Below, piece after piece: positions 33,100 through 44,242 of a DNA stretch of 64,000 nucleotides. The translations under genes and the position numbers were made by a program. Below the pieces are notes generated by a model. The model was not told where the DNA came from, made no database searches, and saw nothing but the letters and a program-made list of their open reading frames with translations. Source of the stretch: Gyromitra esculenta (lineage: Eukaryota > Ascomycota > Pezizomycetes > Pezizales > Discinaceae). Positions within the stretch are counted from its first letter, which is position 1. Every line of letters begins with the position of its first letter. The stretch lies in contig JBCAML010000001.1 in the NCBI GenBank assembly GCA_038503075.1, positions 1,488,001-1,552,000 of the forward strand, in the 5' to 3' direction.

Positions 33100-33730
33100 C
33101 AGGGGGTGTTATTTACTGATGCATTTGCAAGAGACTTTCCTCCAATTTGACTTTCCTAATAACTTTCTACCACTAGCCCTAAGGAAATGTGTTGGAAAAA
33201 GTGAACCATGGAAAGTCATCAAGAAAGTCGTCAGGAAAAGTGTACTGAGGAAAGCCGTTGGGAAAGCCGTTGGGAAAGTCATCAATAAAAGTTTATTTAA
33301 ACTTTTTCGTCAAAAATAAGGCCCAAGTAGCGGTGAACAGTAGCTTTTCCATATGATTTGGTAGTTTAGGTGGTATAGTACTCTGATAGTAGTTGAACAT
33401 TCAAAGTTCGATTCCTGGTGTTGACCTTTTTAAACAAAGTCAAAATAGGTGGAAAATCATCGGTGGAAATGCATCAATTGATTCATTCTAGGATACATTT
33501 CCCCCATACAAAATTGATGCATTTGCTGATGCATTCTACGATGCATTTATTGATTCATTCTGGGATGCATCCCCCCAGCCAAATATTGATGCATTTCCTG
33601 GTGCAGAATATCTATCGCTTTTCCCATACAAATACTACCCTTTTCCCGCACAAATACTACCCTTTTCCAGACGAATTTACCACACAGATATTGATGCATT
33701 TACTGATGCATTTACTGATTCATTTCCATA
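33100..33730. repeat. Degenerate GATGCATTT repeat patch
   Basis: TGATGCATTT and variants (TGATTCATT, GGATGCATC, TGACGCATTT) recur more than a dozen times at irregular spacing, mixed with GAAAGTC/GAAAGCCGTT units near 33220-33290. Open frames here (for example 152 codons from 33418, rich in MHLLMH) simply translate the repeat and are not taken as genes. ATGCAT is palindromic, so both strands read alike. Confidence 0.7.
33355..33431 (+). other. tRNA-like Pol III unit (A box, B box, T run)
   Basis: TAGTTTAGGTGG (33362-33373) fits an A box, AGTTCGATTCC (33405-33415) fits a B box, and the spacing equals that of a tRNA. TTTTT (33427-33431) could terminate Pol III. Partial D-arm pairing is possible, but the anticodon and T stems do not pair, so it is not a functional tRNA. 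It may be a tRNA-derived SINE head or a tRNA pseudogene, or a chance match. It sits inside the GATGCATTT patch. Confidence 0.35.
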
Positions 33731-34815
33731 CTTCGCAGAGAGATCATAGCAGAACACAATCCCAGAGTGAATTAGAACCTCGGAGTCCGGCCGTAATTCT
33801 CCTTCGACTTCTCCCCGAGGCCACAACACGCTGCAACAGAACAGCAGAAGGGCACCCCCTCAATACGAAATATTGATGTATTCAGTAATCAGCCATTTAC
33901 GATCCTCAGCCAGGGTATTCGCAGACAAGGCTGGGGAGGTTGAATATTTTAGAGATAGTTTAAAGCTGATTTGCTAAGAATCGTAAAAGATTACCAAAGA
34001 CTACGTTCACCAATTGTTAATAGAGAAAGCCTACCAATCTAAGCCATCGTAACCGTGCGAAGTGTAATCCGTAAATACTATCGTAACCGAACACAACGAG
34101 TTGAGTACCAGAGAAATGCTTTCTCGAAACCTCTTGAAATAAAACAAAATAACTTTGCATTATATGCGTATATCGAATCGTGAGGTTGAGGGACTTCGTC
34201 CCTTCCCACTCAAAAGACGTTGTTATGCCCCATTACTCAGAAAATTGGTAATCCAGATGTATAAGCAGAGAAAGGATTCGTTACAGCCGCACTCCAGAGA
34301 TAAGAACTATTGGTGGAGAGAGAGGAAAATTTGATGGACGTTAATGAAAGGTTGGGGCTAGGGAGTCGACTAGGAGTTGCATCATCACTACATCGTTTCT
34401 ACATACTAACCACTTTGTATCTTTATACCGAAACCCTGCAAGAAGCTCTGACCACGTAAGTACGGCTATACTATATCACTCGGCACAGTTTACGAGAACG
34501 AGAGGCATCATTAATTGTTGATAGACAGCGACGTGGAGCAAAATAATTAAACTACTCGCCTTTAAATGATACAATCTAGGCTGTCCAGTCACATGCAAGG
34601 GACTCACATGGAAATCATCAAGCCTCTTATCATACGATTACCACCCGTCAAGCAGGCATAACCTGGAAGATGTGAGCGCATAAAGGATGGTTTTATATAC
34701 GGGTATTCGAATATATTCGAATATATAACTATTAAGAAATGAGTTCATTTTTATTTTTCAGCTCGCTAGCTATACGCGCTAAGAAGCACAAGCTCTTAGG
34801 CCTTACCTGTAAATA

Positions 34816-35860
34816 TACATACATGTATATACATGTACTTACTCCGTATACCTACATAACATACTACATGTACATGTAGTAATTATAACCAGCTAATGTT
34901 ACATCCGCAGCAATGGGCTTTCGAGGAAAACTCATCCATCCTGTAGGTCACATGCACCCACATCTATAGCTACATGTATCGTTGTCACACATGCCAGACA
35001 CCAACAAACTTTAATAGATCCACATAAAAAGATGTTTCACTACATGTATTGTTCCTATTTATGAATCGAATAACCGCGACTCACTGAAGTTACAGAGGAT
35101 TTTAGTGTAGGCGAGAATTATATAATCAAAGCACATGTATCTTCTACTAGATCAATCCATTTTCTACAAAATCGTCAAATTCGAGAACCCACATGCGTAT
35201 CCACGTTTTAAATTCCTATACATAAAATAATAGAGAAAAGAAGCCAGGGTGCTCGAATATAGCGAAAAGAAATGAAAAAATCATGAGGTTGCAAGCAAAA
35301 GAGACTTTGAGATAGCAATATTCTTAGTTTAAGGGATAAAACTACATGTATAATACGTGGCTCTATAGCTACGAGATACACCTAACTAGCTGCTAGGATG
35401 GCGATTTGGGATTGATCGTGGGTATGAGCCGGGCTGGCTGGCTTCTTTCGAAATGGCTTTATTTTCGCATGCATAGATCCCTACGGAAGGAAAAAGACAC
35501 ATGTATTACCCAGTGAAGCCATTGTATATACCACATTAACTGGCGAGAACGAGAATGGAGCTAGAACGTTCAAACAAAGTGTGACAGGAAAATCTTACTT
35601 AGAAGGGTTCAACAGCAATGTTTTCGCCACTCGCTACACCAAGAAAAGGAATTTTCTTGCCCCTCTTTGCTCATTCAAAGGTAAAAACTGCCAATACAAG
35701 TTAGGTGCTTTGCCACTTCTTATTTCAACCTCTTAGCTCCATTCTCGTTCTCGCCAGTTAATGCGGTATATGTTCCTCGGTTAGTACAGTATGCAACAAG
35801 AAGGTTGAGAAACATAAGACTTAAGGTTTGGGGCTATATGTACTACTACATGTATATGCA
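34816..35860. repeat. Cluster of TACATGTA palindromes
   Basis: About eight copies of TACATGTA occur within roughly 1 kb (near 34821, 34829, 34865, 34871, 34971, 35040, 35342 and 35850), including overlapping ACATGTACATGTA pairs. Around one or two copies would be expected by chance in the entire 64-kb window at this base composition. Confidence 0.7.
35524..35771. mobile_element. MITE, ~248 bp, 40-bp termini
   Basis: TATATACCACATTAACTGGC at the left and the reverse complement ATATACCGCATTAACTGGC at the right continue through GAGAACGAGAATGGAGCTA: about 40 bp with only one or two mismatches, the best-preserved long termini in the window. The interior is non-coding. The high identity suggests recent insertion. 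Confidence 0.85.
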
Positions 35861-37888
35861 TATACCTATTGGCTCTCCAGAGTTTCAGCGAAGATTCTAG
35901 CAGTAGGATTGGTCACAAGGCCTTTCTAGTAGCGCCCGGTTTCTCGATCCTTTTTGCTGTAGGCTGCAAAATCCAATCGTAGCATGTGTCACACCCATCA
36001 TTTAAAACACGTGGGCTCATGGCCTATCACTCGTACATGAATGAAACAACATAAAACCAACGAATAGAAATACAACTTCTGCATTCGTTTCAGCACGTGG
36101 CGCTAGCCGCAACCTGTGGATACGATTTGTCCAAGGGACATCTTAACATGGCCAATGGGCTGCTTACCGAAAAATGAGAAAGAGATGCGATGCATCAAGT
36201 TCCTGCATTAATATTGCGGGACCAAGATCGCTGCAGATGAAGGGGCTTCGATCTGTTTCAGTACCGCGCGTACGGTTTTATTCATTAAAACACCAATAAA
36301 ATCTTAAGGAGCTCAAGATAGTTGAAGGGAATGTGTTCGTTAGTTTTGTGCTACCACATAATCTCAAAACCGTAAGAAGTATCACATGAGTTCGGCACAT
36401 TCATAGTGCCGTAAAATTTGGTAATTGAATAGCGGTATACAAATTACTCACCCATTCGATTTAGATTAGTTAATTTAGACGAGGAGTATGCTATCCAAAC
36501 GATCGCTTGATGCAAATCGGGTTCAAAAGACATTTGAACCATGTTTTACGTGCAAAGCAAGTCAAAGGATCGACCACCAATACCTAGATAGTATGATTGT
36601 ATTATGTTTATAGTCTAATGATGAACTAAAGTACAATGAAATTTGGGCATCCCCAAAAGGCCGCATCCACGCTAGCGGTAACGGGTACCTTCACTCCTAC
36701 GTACCAATATTCCGTTTTTATTTTTTATTTTTTATTTTTTGGGTACTGTGCGACCGGAAGATTGTTGGATATTACGTATGGATCTCTCTACTTGCTAGTT
36801 ACTCGATTGCGTAGTGCACGCATATAGTGAACACAGCTCGAGGGCGTGGATCTACTATTGCAAGGAAGATAGCCACTCACAAAATTCATGCCCCCAGACT
36901 AACCGCAGGTAATAATATTATAACAATTTAAATGTTGTATTATCATTACCGAGTTTTTGTTATCTGGGTCCTGGATAAGCGAATTGACTTGAATACCCAT
37001 TAGCATGGACCTTTCGAAGCTTCTCGATGCAGAGGACCGAAATAAAGGGTACCAACCAAGCAGCCACAGACATACGCACATATTACATGTCGTGATACAT
37101 GTCGTTGCTAGTACGCTCATTCATTCAGTTAGAAAAGTCCATCGGATATATAGGCCAAACATTAATTAAGTAAAAAAAGGGATAGAGCCACGATAATAGG
37201 TAATGCAAAAACAGTATCACATGCGCATAGCCCATACTTTCCCGTGAATAACACTTGCCTGGCGACCAGCAAGAGTATCCCCCATATCGAAGTTGCTAGA
37301 TACACTTATTGAGTCCAAATCCATCGCCACAACCAAGTGCATGAGAAAAACTACATGTAGCGATATTGATGGTGTTATAAAGTTAAAGAGTTTGCTTCGT
37401 GATTCAAAATATAGCCAAAAAGCTGCATACGTATACTCATAATAAAATAAATGAAAAAGGGATTATTGCAAGCATCCTAAAATAGTATTTTCATAGTAAA
37501 ATACATAAGTGGAAAATCGTGTAAGACATTGAAGTTGTCTTTTCTAGTGAGAGATACATGTAGGTAAGGTAAGGGGAATTATAACCAAGCCACGTTGCCA
37601 AATAAGGCAGCCTCAACGTCTTGCATAACCATTATCCATTCTGCAAACTATCATTATATTACGGTATGTGCTAGCCTCACCTCATCCATTCCCTATTTAA
37701 TGAATAATTCTAATCAAGGGTTGGAAGCCTCAAATATTTTAATAATTAGCCTTGAATAGAAAAGTCCTAAGCGTCCAGTTACATACTTAAACTCGTACGC
37801 AGAACGCGTAATCGATACTACGAAACGCCTCTGTGCTAGGCCAATTGCAACTTAACAACACCTCGAATAATTTTCTACGCAGGCCATA

Positions 37889-38025
37889 TACTCGGGGCAG
37901 GCATGAAGAACCTGAACATGCAAGTGCGAGTTGACCAATCAATCCATCGATGTTCTAGGCAAGGGCGAATCACAAATCGCCACTAGCAAAAGCTATGCTC
38001 AGGTTTTTCATGCCTGCCCCGAGTA
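37889..38025. mobile_element. MITE of the TACTCGGG family, copy 1
   Basis: It starts TACTCGGGGCAGGCATGAAG and ends with the near-perfect reverse complement (TACTCGGGGCAGGCATGAAA). The arms are about 30 bp and the unit about 137 bp. It shares its outermost 15 bp with the elements at 38702 and 48633 but differs inside, so it is a separate subfamily. Confidence 0.8.
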
Positions 38026-38701
38026 GTGATGGATGTTAGTACCTTGATCCACCTATCCAAATTTCCTAAACCGAACCTTCCTAGATAACCGAAGCAATAA
38101 GCAATCCCTAGATACAAGTAAGGGGAAATTGGATAGCTCTTGCCAACTTTGATCACCAACACGGGGCATCAGCTCCATTGACGGGAGTTTCTCTTCCCAG
38201 CCTAATTGGATATTTAGGAAATAGGGGGATCTTGGTTAAAACATAGCACGATAATCTTGTTTGAAATTTTCAAAATCTCCATTAGAATATCCAGTTTTGT
38301 TTCATATATATCTCATACGGGCGACTCCTTTCCCGCGCCCGATCGGAATAGGGTCACTCAACCAATCTAGGTGATTGAGCGGGAGAAACATACCGACTCT
38401 TTGAACGACGGTTATGATAGTTTCGAAGGGATGTCACGTCCCGAGCCAAGAGATAACAATCAACCTGTAGTTTTGATTCGCGGAAGAATACGCGCGTTAT
38501 TCAGCCCTACATCATATGACCCCAAACTTCGGCTCACATACAGGTGATCCGCAACGCCGATCTGAAACTGGCTCAGATTTTATATAGAGTTTCATATAGG
38601 CCACGCATCGGTTGGCATCGCTGAGAACTTCTTCCAAATCCTCTTCATCTTAGATCCAGTCGCACATTGAAATCTAGCCTGCTTGAGGGGCTTGTATCAA
38701 G

Positions 38702-38852
38702 TACTCGGGGCAGGCAAAAAGTACCCGGAAACGCAAGCTGTATGCACGCTATTCTGACCAGCCAAACAGTAGGATTCTACTGAATCGCCCAATCAACTGA
38801 GCCCTCCAGCAACTTGCATTTACGGGTACCTATTGCCGTCCCGGATAGAGTA
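38702..38852 (+). mobile_element. MITE of the TACTCGGG family, copy 2
   Basis: It begins TACTCGGGGCAGGCAAAAAG and runs about 151 bp. Its right end is an imperfect reverse complement. The body, including CCCGGAAACGCAAGCTG and the AGAATAGCGTGCATACAG core on the other strand, matches the element at 48633-48780 in opposite orientation over nearly the whole length. Confidence 0.8.
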
Positions 38853-39581
38853 TTTCAAATGCATCAACTACAAGCGATTTCAACTTAAAATCTTTGCAGT
38901 TAAGTGTTGCGTAACTGTGATGTCTTAGTTACGAAACTCCGTTCTATCAAATCCAATAGATATGCTAACCTGCACCTCTGATACTCGTAAAATATATATC
39001 AAGATAAAGGAACCGACAACTCATACTAGGATTACCGGATCTGTCTTCGATCTAGTTCTTTGCACTATCAAATTATGCAGCATTGCACCAAGGCAAATCC
39101 AGGAACGGCTGCCGAAGAGACCCTGCCGAATTTGTGCAGACTACATACAATAGCAAGCTTATCAATTGACAAGTCATAGAAATTCTTACCGCAATACTCA
39201 ATGGAATGCTCCAACTTTTGACAGCTGGCTAGCCTTGGCCCTGAAGGGCAACTTTAATATTTCCCCTACTAGTGCGTAGCCCGGAAACATCCCCGGAATT
39301 CGCTACTTTAGATACCAGGCCAAGCTTTCCCCATCTTTAGCCCCAGGAGATGGCTATTTTTGAAACCGATGCATATCCGAAAGCCACCTCGTACGGTAGT
39401 TTATTAGTTCGGGGGATCTGAAATAGCTAAATCGATAGATCTTATGTGCGATGGTACAACTTTCCTACTTCAGGAAGTATGTCGTGCCGGACGTGCCTTA
39501 AAGACAACGTCACAAAAGATATCCCCTGTCTGCTTAGCACGTCACCCATGCATATAGCAAGATGCAACAAGGCCTTTGAAA

Positions 39582-39593
39582 CCCCCCCCCCCC
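39582..39593 (+). repeat. Run of 12 C
   Basis: Homopolymer of twelve cytosines in otherwise mixed sequence. Noted because it could cause sequencing length errors. Confidence 0.9.
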
Positions 39594-40300
39594 GGATTCT
39601 CCCCCAGAAACCACTATTCGCTCAACTCGAAATCTATGAACATCAATCGAATCATACATTTCACAAAAACGTTGCTAAGATTGACTGGACAAACTTCAGG
39701 TATATACTACTATAATGCTATACATTTTGCTTCACTCAACCTTCGACCAAAAATATAAACAGCAACCCAAAAATATACCAAAACCCCACAGAAAAAAGGA
39801 AGAAAAAAACCATATTTTTGTCAAGGAACACCGCCCAAAAAAAAACCAGTAGATAACACCTCGGAATGAATATTAAGAGATAAAAAGAAAAGAGGTTTGT
39901 AGACAAGGAAAGGAAGGGTGTAAAAACAAAAGGGTATCAAAAAATTGTATGTATATCGACCTTCGCCTTTTTCTTGTTTTCATACAACTGCAAGTTCCCC
40001 GAAAAGCAATAGACCAAATAAAAGGATAATCCCAAAAATGCCGGTCGCCTTTTAGTTATGCCGATCCCAAATATGCATGTATGCAGAACAAAGCAAAAAA
40101 AGCAAAACGAAAAAAGCTCGAGAGAAACTCGCCGGACCTATTCGAAAAACAACTAAGCCAGAAATCCGAAAAGCCCCATATTCATAAGCCATAAAACCCA
40201 AAGAGAGAAGGAGAAAAAAAATGCATACCGCCCCAAGATATGCCCCAAACCCAACATAATGAAAGTAAAAACAAAGCAAATAAAATAAAATTACGGCTGC

Positions 40301-42176
40301 CTAATGAGTGCTTTCAGAGTTTTCCCCCATTGGACCTCTTCCTTCTTCTGCAGCTGCCAATTCATCCCTATGGCCACTAGGTCCATCCCCCCCCTCTTCC
40401 ACGACATCCCCCATGGTCTCGGCATTGTCCACAATCTCCCACCAGTTTATGTCTGCTCTCCGAGCTATCGGTGGTCGTCTCCCTTTGTCCTCATGTCGTG
40501 TCAACCATATTTCTGCAGCCTCCTTCCGTTCTTCCTCCCTCCTCTCATATGCCTTCCTCGCCTCGAAAGTCATGTTCTTCTTCTTCCTCCAAAAGTCACC
40601 TTCCTCTCTCCTGTTCCCGCATTCTTCCTCGCCCGCAATAAAGCCGTATTTTGACCAGAATGATTTCCCGTCCGATTTCGGGATATACCGCCATGGCTTC
40701 TCCCGAATAGTAAAAAGCCAGCAATCTACTGCACACTGTACAGGTATTGTGAAAGCCACCATACAGGCCAACGGGAAGCTGGGATGCTTGACGAAGCGGT
40801 CCTGGTATTCCAGTAAATGGCTTATGAGTGGTGCCACCCACATGAGGGCATATACCAAAGGGTATATAAATAGTAACCGTAGCTGACGGCTAATTGCTAT
40901 CCTCCTCCCACGTAGCTTTGCGGACGATGCATCTTGGCCCCCTCCTCGTATATTATTGGCCCCTTCTGTGTTAGATATAGACATAGGTAATGACCCTCTG
41001 CGGGAAGGTGATGAAGCTTCATCACAAGTTGATCCACGGGCTTCTGAGTTGCAAGGCGAAAAGTTGAGTTTCTCCGCAATAGTCTGGGGGATTATCAGAG
41101 CCTTTGCAAATGGTTGGTCGGAAGCATTTGATGCTTGTCGACTATCTCCTACAGGCGACGCGGGTATCAGCCCATGAACATCCAGCTGGGGAAGTTGACC
41201 ATTGTTGGGCTGTGGTTGTTGATTTGCAGCAGCCAAGTCTGTTGTATCCATCTCTAATGTGCTGGCACCCACGTGACTCCTGAATGTGCGAAATTTCATT
41301 CGCACATATGTGTAGATTGAAGCGTAAATTATAAGAATTGTAAGGAGGATTACATAGCGGGGGATCCACGCCAGTGACATCCGATACCAAAAAGGCCGGA
41401 CTGGAAGGTAGCAAAATGTGCCTTGGGCAGTATAAGCGGGTGCGGAGTTAACATAAGCCAATGAAGGCATCAGTATCGAGAATGCCACCCATGCGATATA
41501 GACGCTGTGGCGATATCGAAAAAGCCCACCTTCACCGATTGCTGTTAAACCAGGACGGAAAATGTAAAGTGCGCTATGGACCGCTATCACCAATACAGCA
41601 AAATCTAAACCTCGAAAGTTAGTCTGCGAGGGATATCAAATTCTAGTGTATGTAGCTTACCAGAAGCCTCAATTCCCATAGACATGAAGAATCCAGCCGC
41701 CTGACAGAATTTTGACGTGCTCAAAACTGCACCCTTGGTAAATACCACTGCCGGATATATTAATTGCCAGCTCGCCTTGAAGAAGTCTGAAAATATCAAC
41801 AGCATAATAAGACTATAAATTACTCAGTTAGCACTTCATTGTTTTCGTGATTTTATTGTATATTTGTACAACCATGTAGGGTCGGTTCCCGGGATGCATA
41901 CTGGTGTCTAAAACTCCTCTTCATGCGTACAAACCACCACCCGACAACAAATCCACTGGTCAACGAAATGCTCGCTCCCACCAGTGCTATTGTGCGTAGA
42001 ATATAAAGTTGCTGACCAGTTAATACTGGTGCTTCACTGTCCAGGCTGTCCAGTAGCCGACCGTTAAGTGCACTCAAGCCGTAGACTGGATCGTCTACCC
42101 AATAGTCCCCACCAGATGTCTCCATTCTCTTCCCCAATAATGTTTCTGAAAACCAACTCGACATTACCACCCCCAA
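40301..42176 (-). CDS. Git3/GPR1-type nutrient-sensing G-protein-coupled receptor
   Basis: Three exons (42176..41902, 41812..41661, 41604..40301) give 576 residues. Membrane spans in order: TM1 after QQLYILRTIALVGASISL (about 60-80), TM2 from HLIMLLIFSDFFKASW, TM3 around SKFCQAAGFFMSMGIEASDFAVLVIAVHSALYIF, TM4 YIAWVAFSILMPSLAYV, TM5 WIPRYVILLTILIIYASIYTYV, then a long third cytosolic loop of about 130 residues. TM6 LRLLFIYPLVYALMWVAPLI and TM7 PLACMVAFTIPVQCAVDCWLF follow, and a basic tail with REKPWRYI. This is the layout of the Git3 N- and C-terminal domains. Relatives (yeast Gpr1, S. pombe Git3, Neurospora GPR-4) sense glucose or other nutrients and act through Gpa2-type G-alpha and cAMP. 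The ligand here is unknown. The start Met is followed closely by a second candidate (M5). Confidence 0.9.
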
Positions 42177-44242
42177 AGTCCTTCTATTATCCTATAGTGG
42201 TCCTAACTTCAATATCGACCCCAATTCAATGGGGGAAAGACCGAAGTAAAAGCGCTGCAGGGTCGTAGCTGGCAAGGAAACCTCCAGAGGGTTCAAGAGA
42301 CGGTGCCGTGCCTACTGGCACAGGGTAAAGCCGTAAGGGTTTATGCTTTCGTTTCGGAAGGGCTGTGTTACTGAAATCTCGCTACGGCCATCACGCTTGA
42401 CCAGAACCAAAGTTGGGGCTGCGGGAGCCCGAGAAAACTCTGAACGAAGTGGATGTGACGAACTCCGATATATCTATTTCGAAAACCTTATCCACCACCG
42501 AAAGTGGACAGGAAAAGGCTATATGGAACAAAGCCAGATAATAAGGGAGAAGCTGATCACAGATCTGACGTGGGACTGTGATCGTTATCGTGACGATAAC
42601 AGCTACCGGCGAGTGCGCAGGCAGCAGCGGGTGCGGCAAAATGGAGATCTGGGGGTATAGGAGGATAAAGGAAGAGAAGAGAAAAGTTACAAAGGAGGAG
42701 GTGGGATCAAAAGCAGGAATACAAAATAACAGAGCACTGGTCAATCTACGGCTCAGGCCATCTGCCGGTCGTGACGATCCGCCCTGTTTTTTTTTTTTCC
42801 TTCCCCCCCGCAGCCCGGAGAGAAGGCCCTTCGGCTGGGAGTAAGAGAGTGCACAGGACCGCCACTGACCACCACTCCGCTCCCACGACAACACCTAGGC
42901 CAGAGCCGTGCCCGAAATATCGTACAAGGGGAGAAGTAGCTACCATATCCAGAACGAAAGGCAGCATATTTGGATGAGGCGGGGTGAGACTTCCTGTGCC
43001 AACGAGAACCATCTGACTGGATCTCAACATGCCTGCCAGTTGTACTTGGCGCATAAGCTATCGACTCACCGATGGTCAACCGCCAACAAGGCTCTAGTAA
43101 ATAGGTAGCAGAACAGGTGAAGGTTAACCTTGAGCCAGGGACTTGCTAGTAAATCTAACCTAGGGCGCGCAGTTGCCGCCAATTGTTGACTAGTTACTAA
43201 ACTTTAGTCAGTCCGTGGGCACTGAACACAGACAGAGTTTCTCCCCACGAACTTGCTCTCCCACATCCTTCCTCAGCCAGCAGACCGCGTGGGGAGGTGG
43301 GGGAACCTTCAGGTGCTTGTCTCTCATCTTCCGAACCTGGAACGGGCGTTACACAAGAAACGATAATCTGAAAAGGAAGAGAAGAATTGAAATTAACATT
43401 TTAAAAAAACGAACTCAACCACAAGCGATTGGAAGCGGTTTAGTCAAACGCGCTCCGCAACCGTGATGAGCTGTTCCTTTCTGTCGATCGTTATCCATCG
43501 TTCCCGTAATAAGGACCCAGTCTGTTGGAAAAACGCTTGCAGGGTATCCCTGACCGCTGGCCGTGTTGGGTTCAGCAAGCCAGTGACGCCTTTCAGCTAA
43601 ATATCCATCCCAACACCTTGTCACTTGCCCTTGTCGTCGTCCAATCATTGACCATTCAAAAATGGGTGATGGTGGGACTCTGCTGTTGTTTCGTCTCGTC
43701 TTTCCTCGCCTGTACTCGCTTGTGGAGGTGTGGCCACCCGAGACCCGCAGGTTGCTGTTTTTTCCAGCCAACCTAGCGCCATCAACAAAGCAGCCGCATC
43801 GAGGAAGAAAAACATTTTGCGGCATAAAGCCAAACAGAATGAAGAAAATGGCACAGAGACGATAAAGCATGAGTGTGAGAGACAGAACCCATCGAGATGG
43901 GAAGGAGAGACCCGAGTGCCACTTGGGTTTGGTCTGCTAGGCGAGAATAGAGCTGCTCTCCATGCCTACATGAACTGCAATATCCTGCATTTGTGTTAAT
44001 CTCGGTGTGCTGCGTGAACCGTGCGTTACAGGTAGGTAGTCAGGTGGGATTCGTCTGTCTCTCAGCCTCTTACGCAATGCGAGTTGCACCTACGGCAGTT
44101 ATCCGTGGCTCCTCACCACCAACTGACTAACTCATCAAAACCCATCACTCGTCTATCCAACACACCGCTCGCAGCAGACCAGTTATCCCGCCAACTTTAA
44201 TCATCAATCTATAGATACGCAAGTCTATCACCGCCTATCGCC
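42177..44242. promoter_or_regulatory. 2.1-kb divergent upstream region, receptor and UCH genes
   Basis: Lies between two divergent start codons (receptor at 42176 on minus, ubiquitin hydrolase at 44243 on plus), so it should hold both promoters and leaders. It is more GC-rich than the other intergenic blocks and contains a long T run near 42788 followed by a C run. Several 60-170-codon frames occur on both strands, but they overlap each other and show no family sequence or splice logic, so none is called. No specific regulator site could be named. Confidence 0.5.

Larger units (their letters stand above)
31106..40300. other. 9.2-kb gene-free block rich in repeats and MITEs
   Basis: I find no exon that connects to another or shows a known family. 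It holds MITE-like elements (32419-32551, 35524-35771, 37889-38025, 38702-38852), a GATGCATTT repeat patch (about 33100-33730), a tRNA-like A/B-box unit (33355-33431), an ATTTTTT tandem (about 36716-36740), a run of 12 C (39582-39593) and the densest TACATGTA cluster of the window (about 34820-35860). The last kilobase before 40300 is A-rich and is the 3' flank of the receptor gene. Some unannotated non-coding RNA could be present. Confidence 0.6.

Noticed and set aside
33418..33876. 152-codon plus-strand frame rich in MHLLMH repeats
   Set aside because: It is a direct translation of the GATGCATTT repeat patch, with no start context, splice partner or family resemblance.
40308..40886. 192-codon plus-strand frame
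   Set aside because: Antisense shadow of the third exon of the receptor gene, whose minus-strand frame carries clear membrane spans.
42391..43079. Overlapping minus-strand frames of 100-167 codons between the receptor and UCH genes
   Set aside because: They overlap each other and plus-strand frames in a GC-rich promoter region, have low-complexity composition and show no domain.
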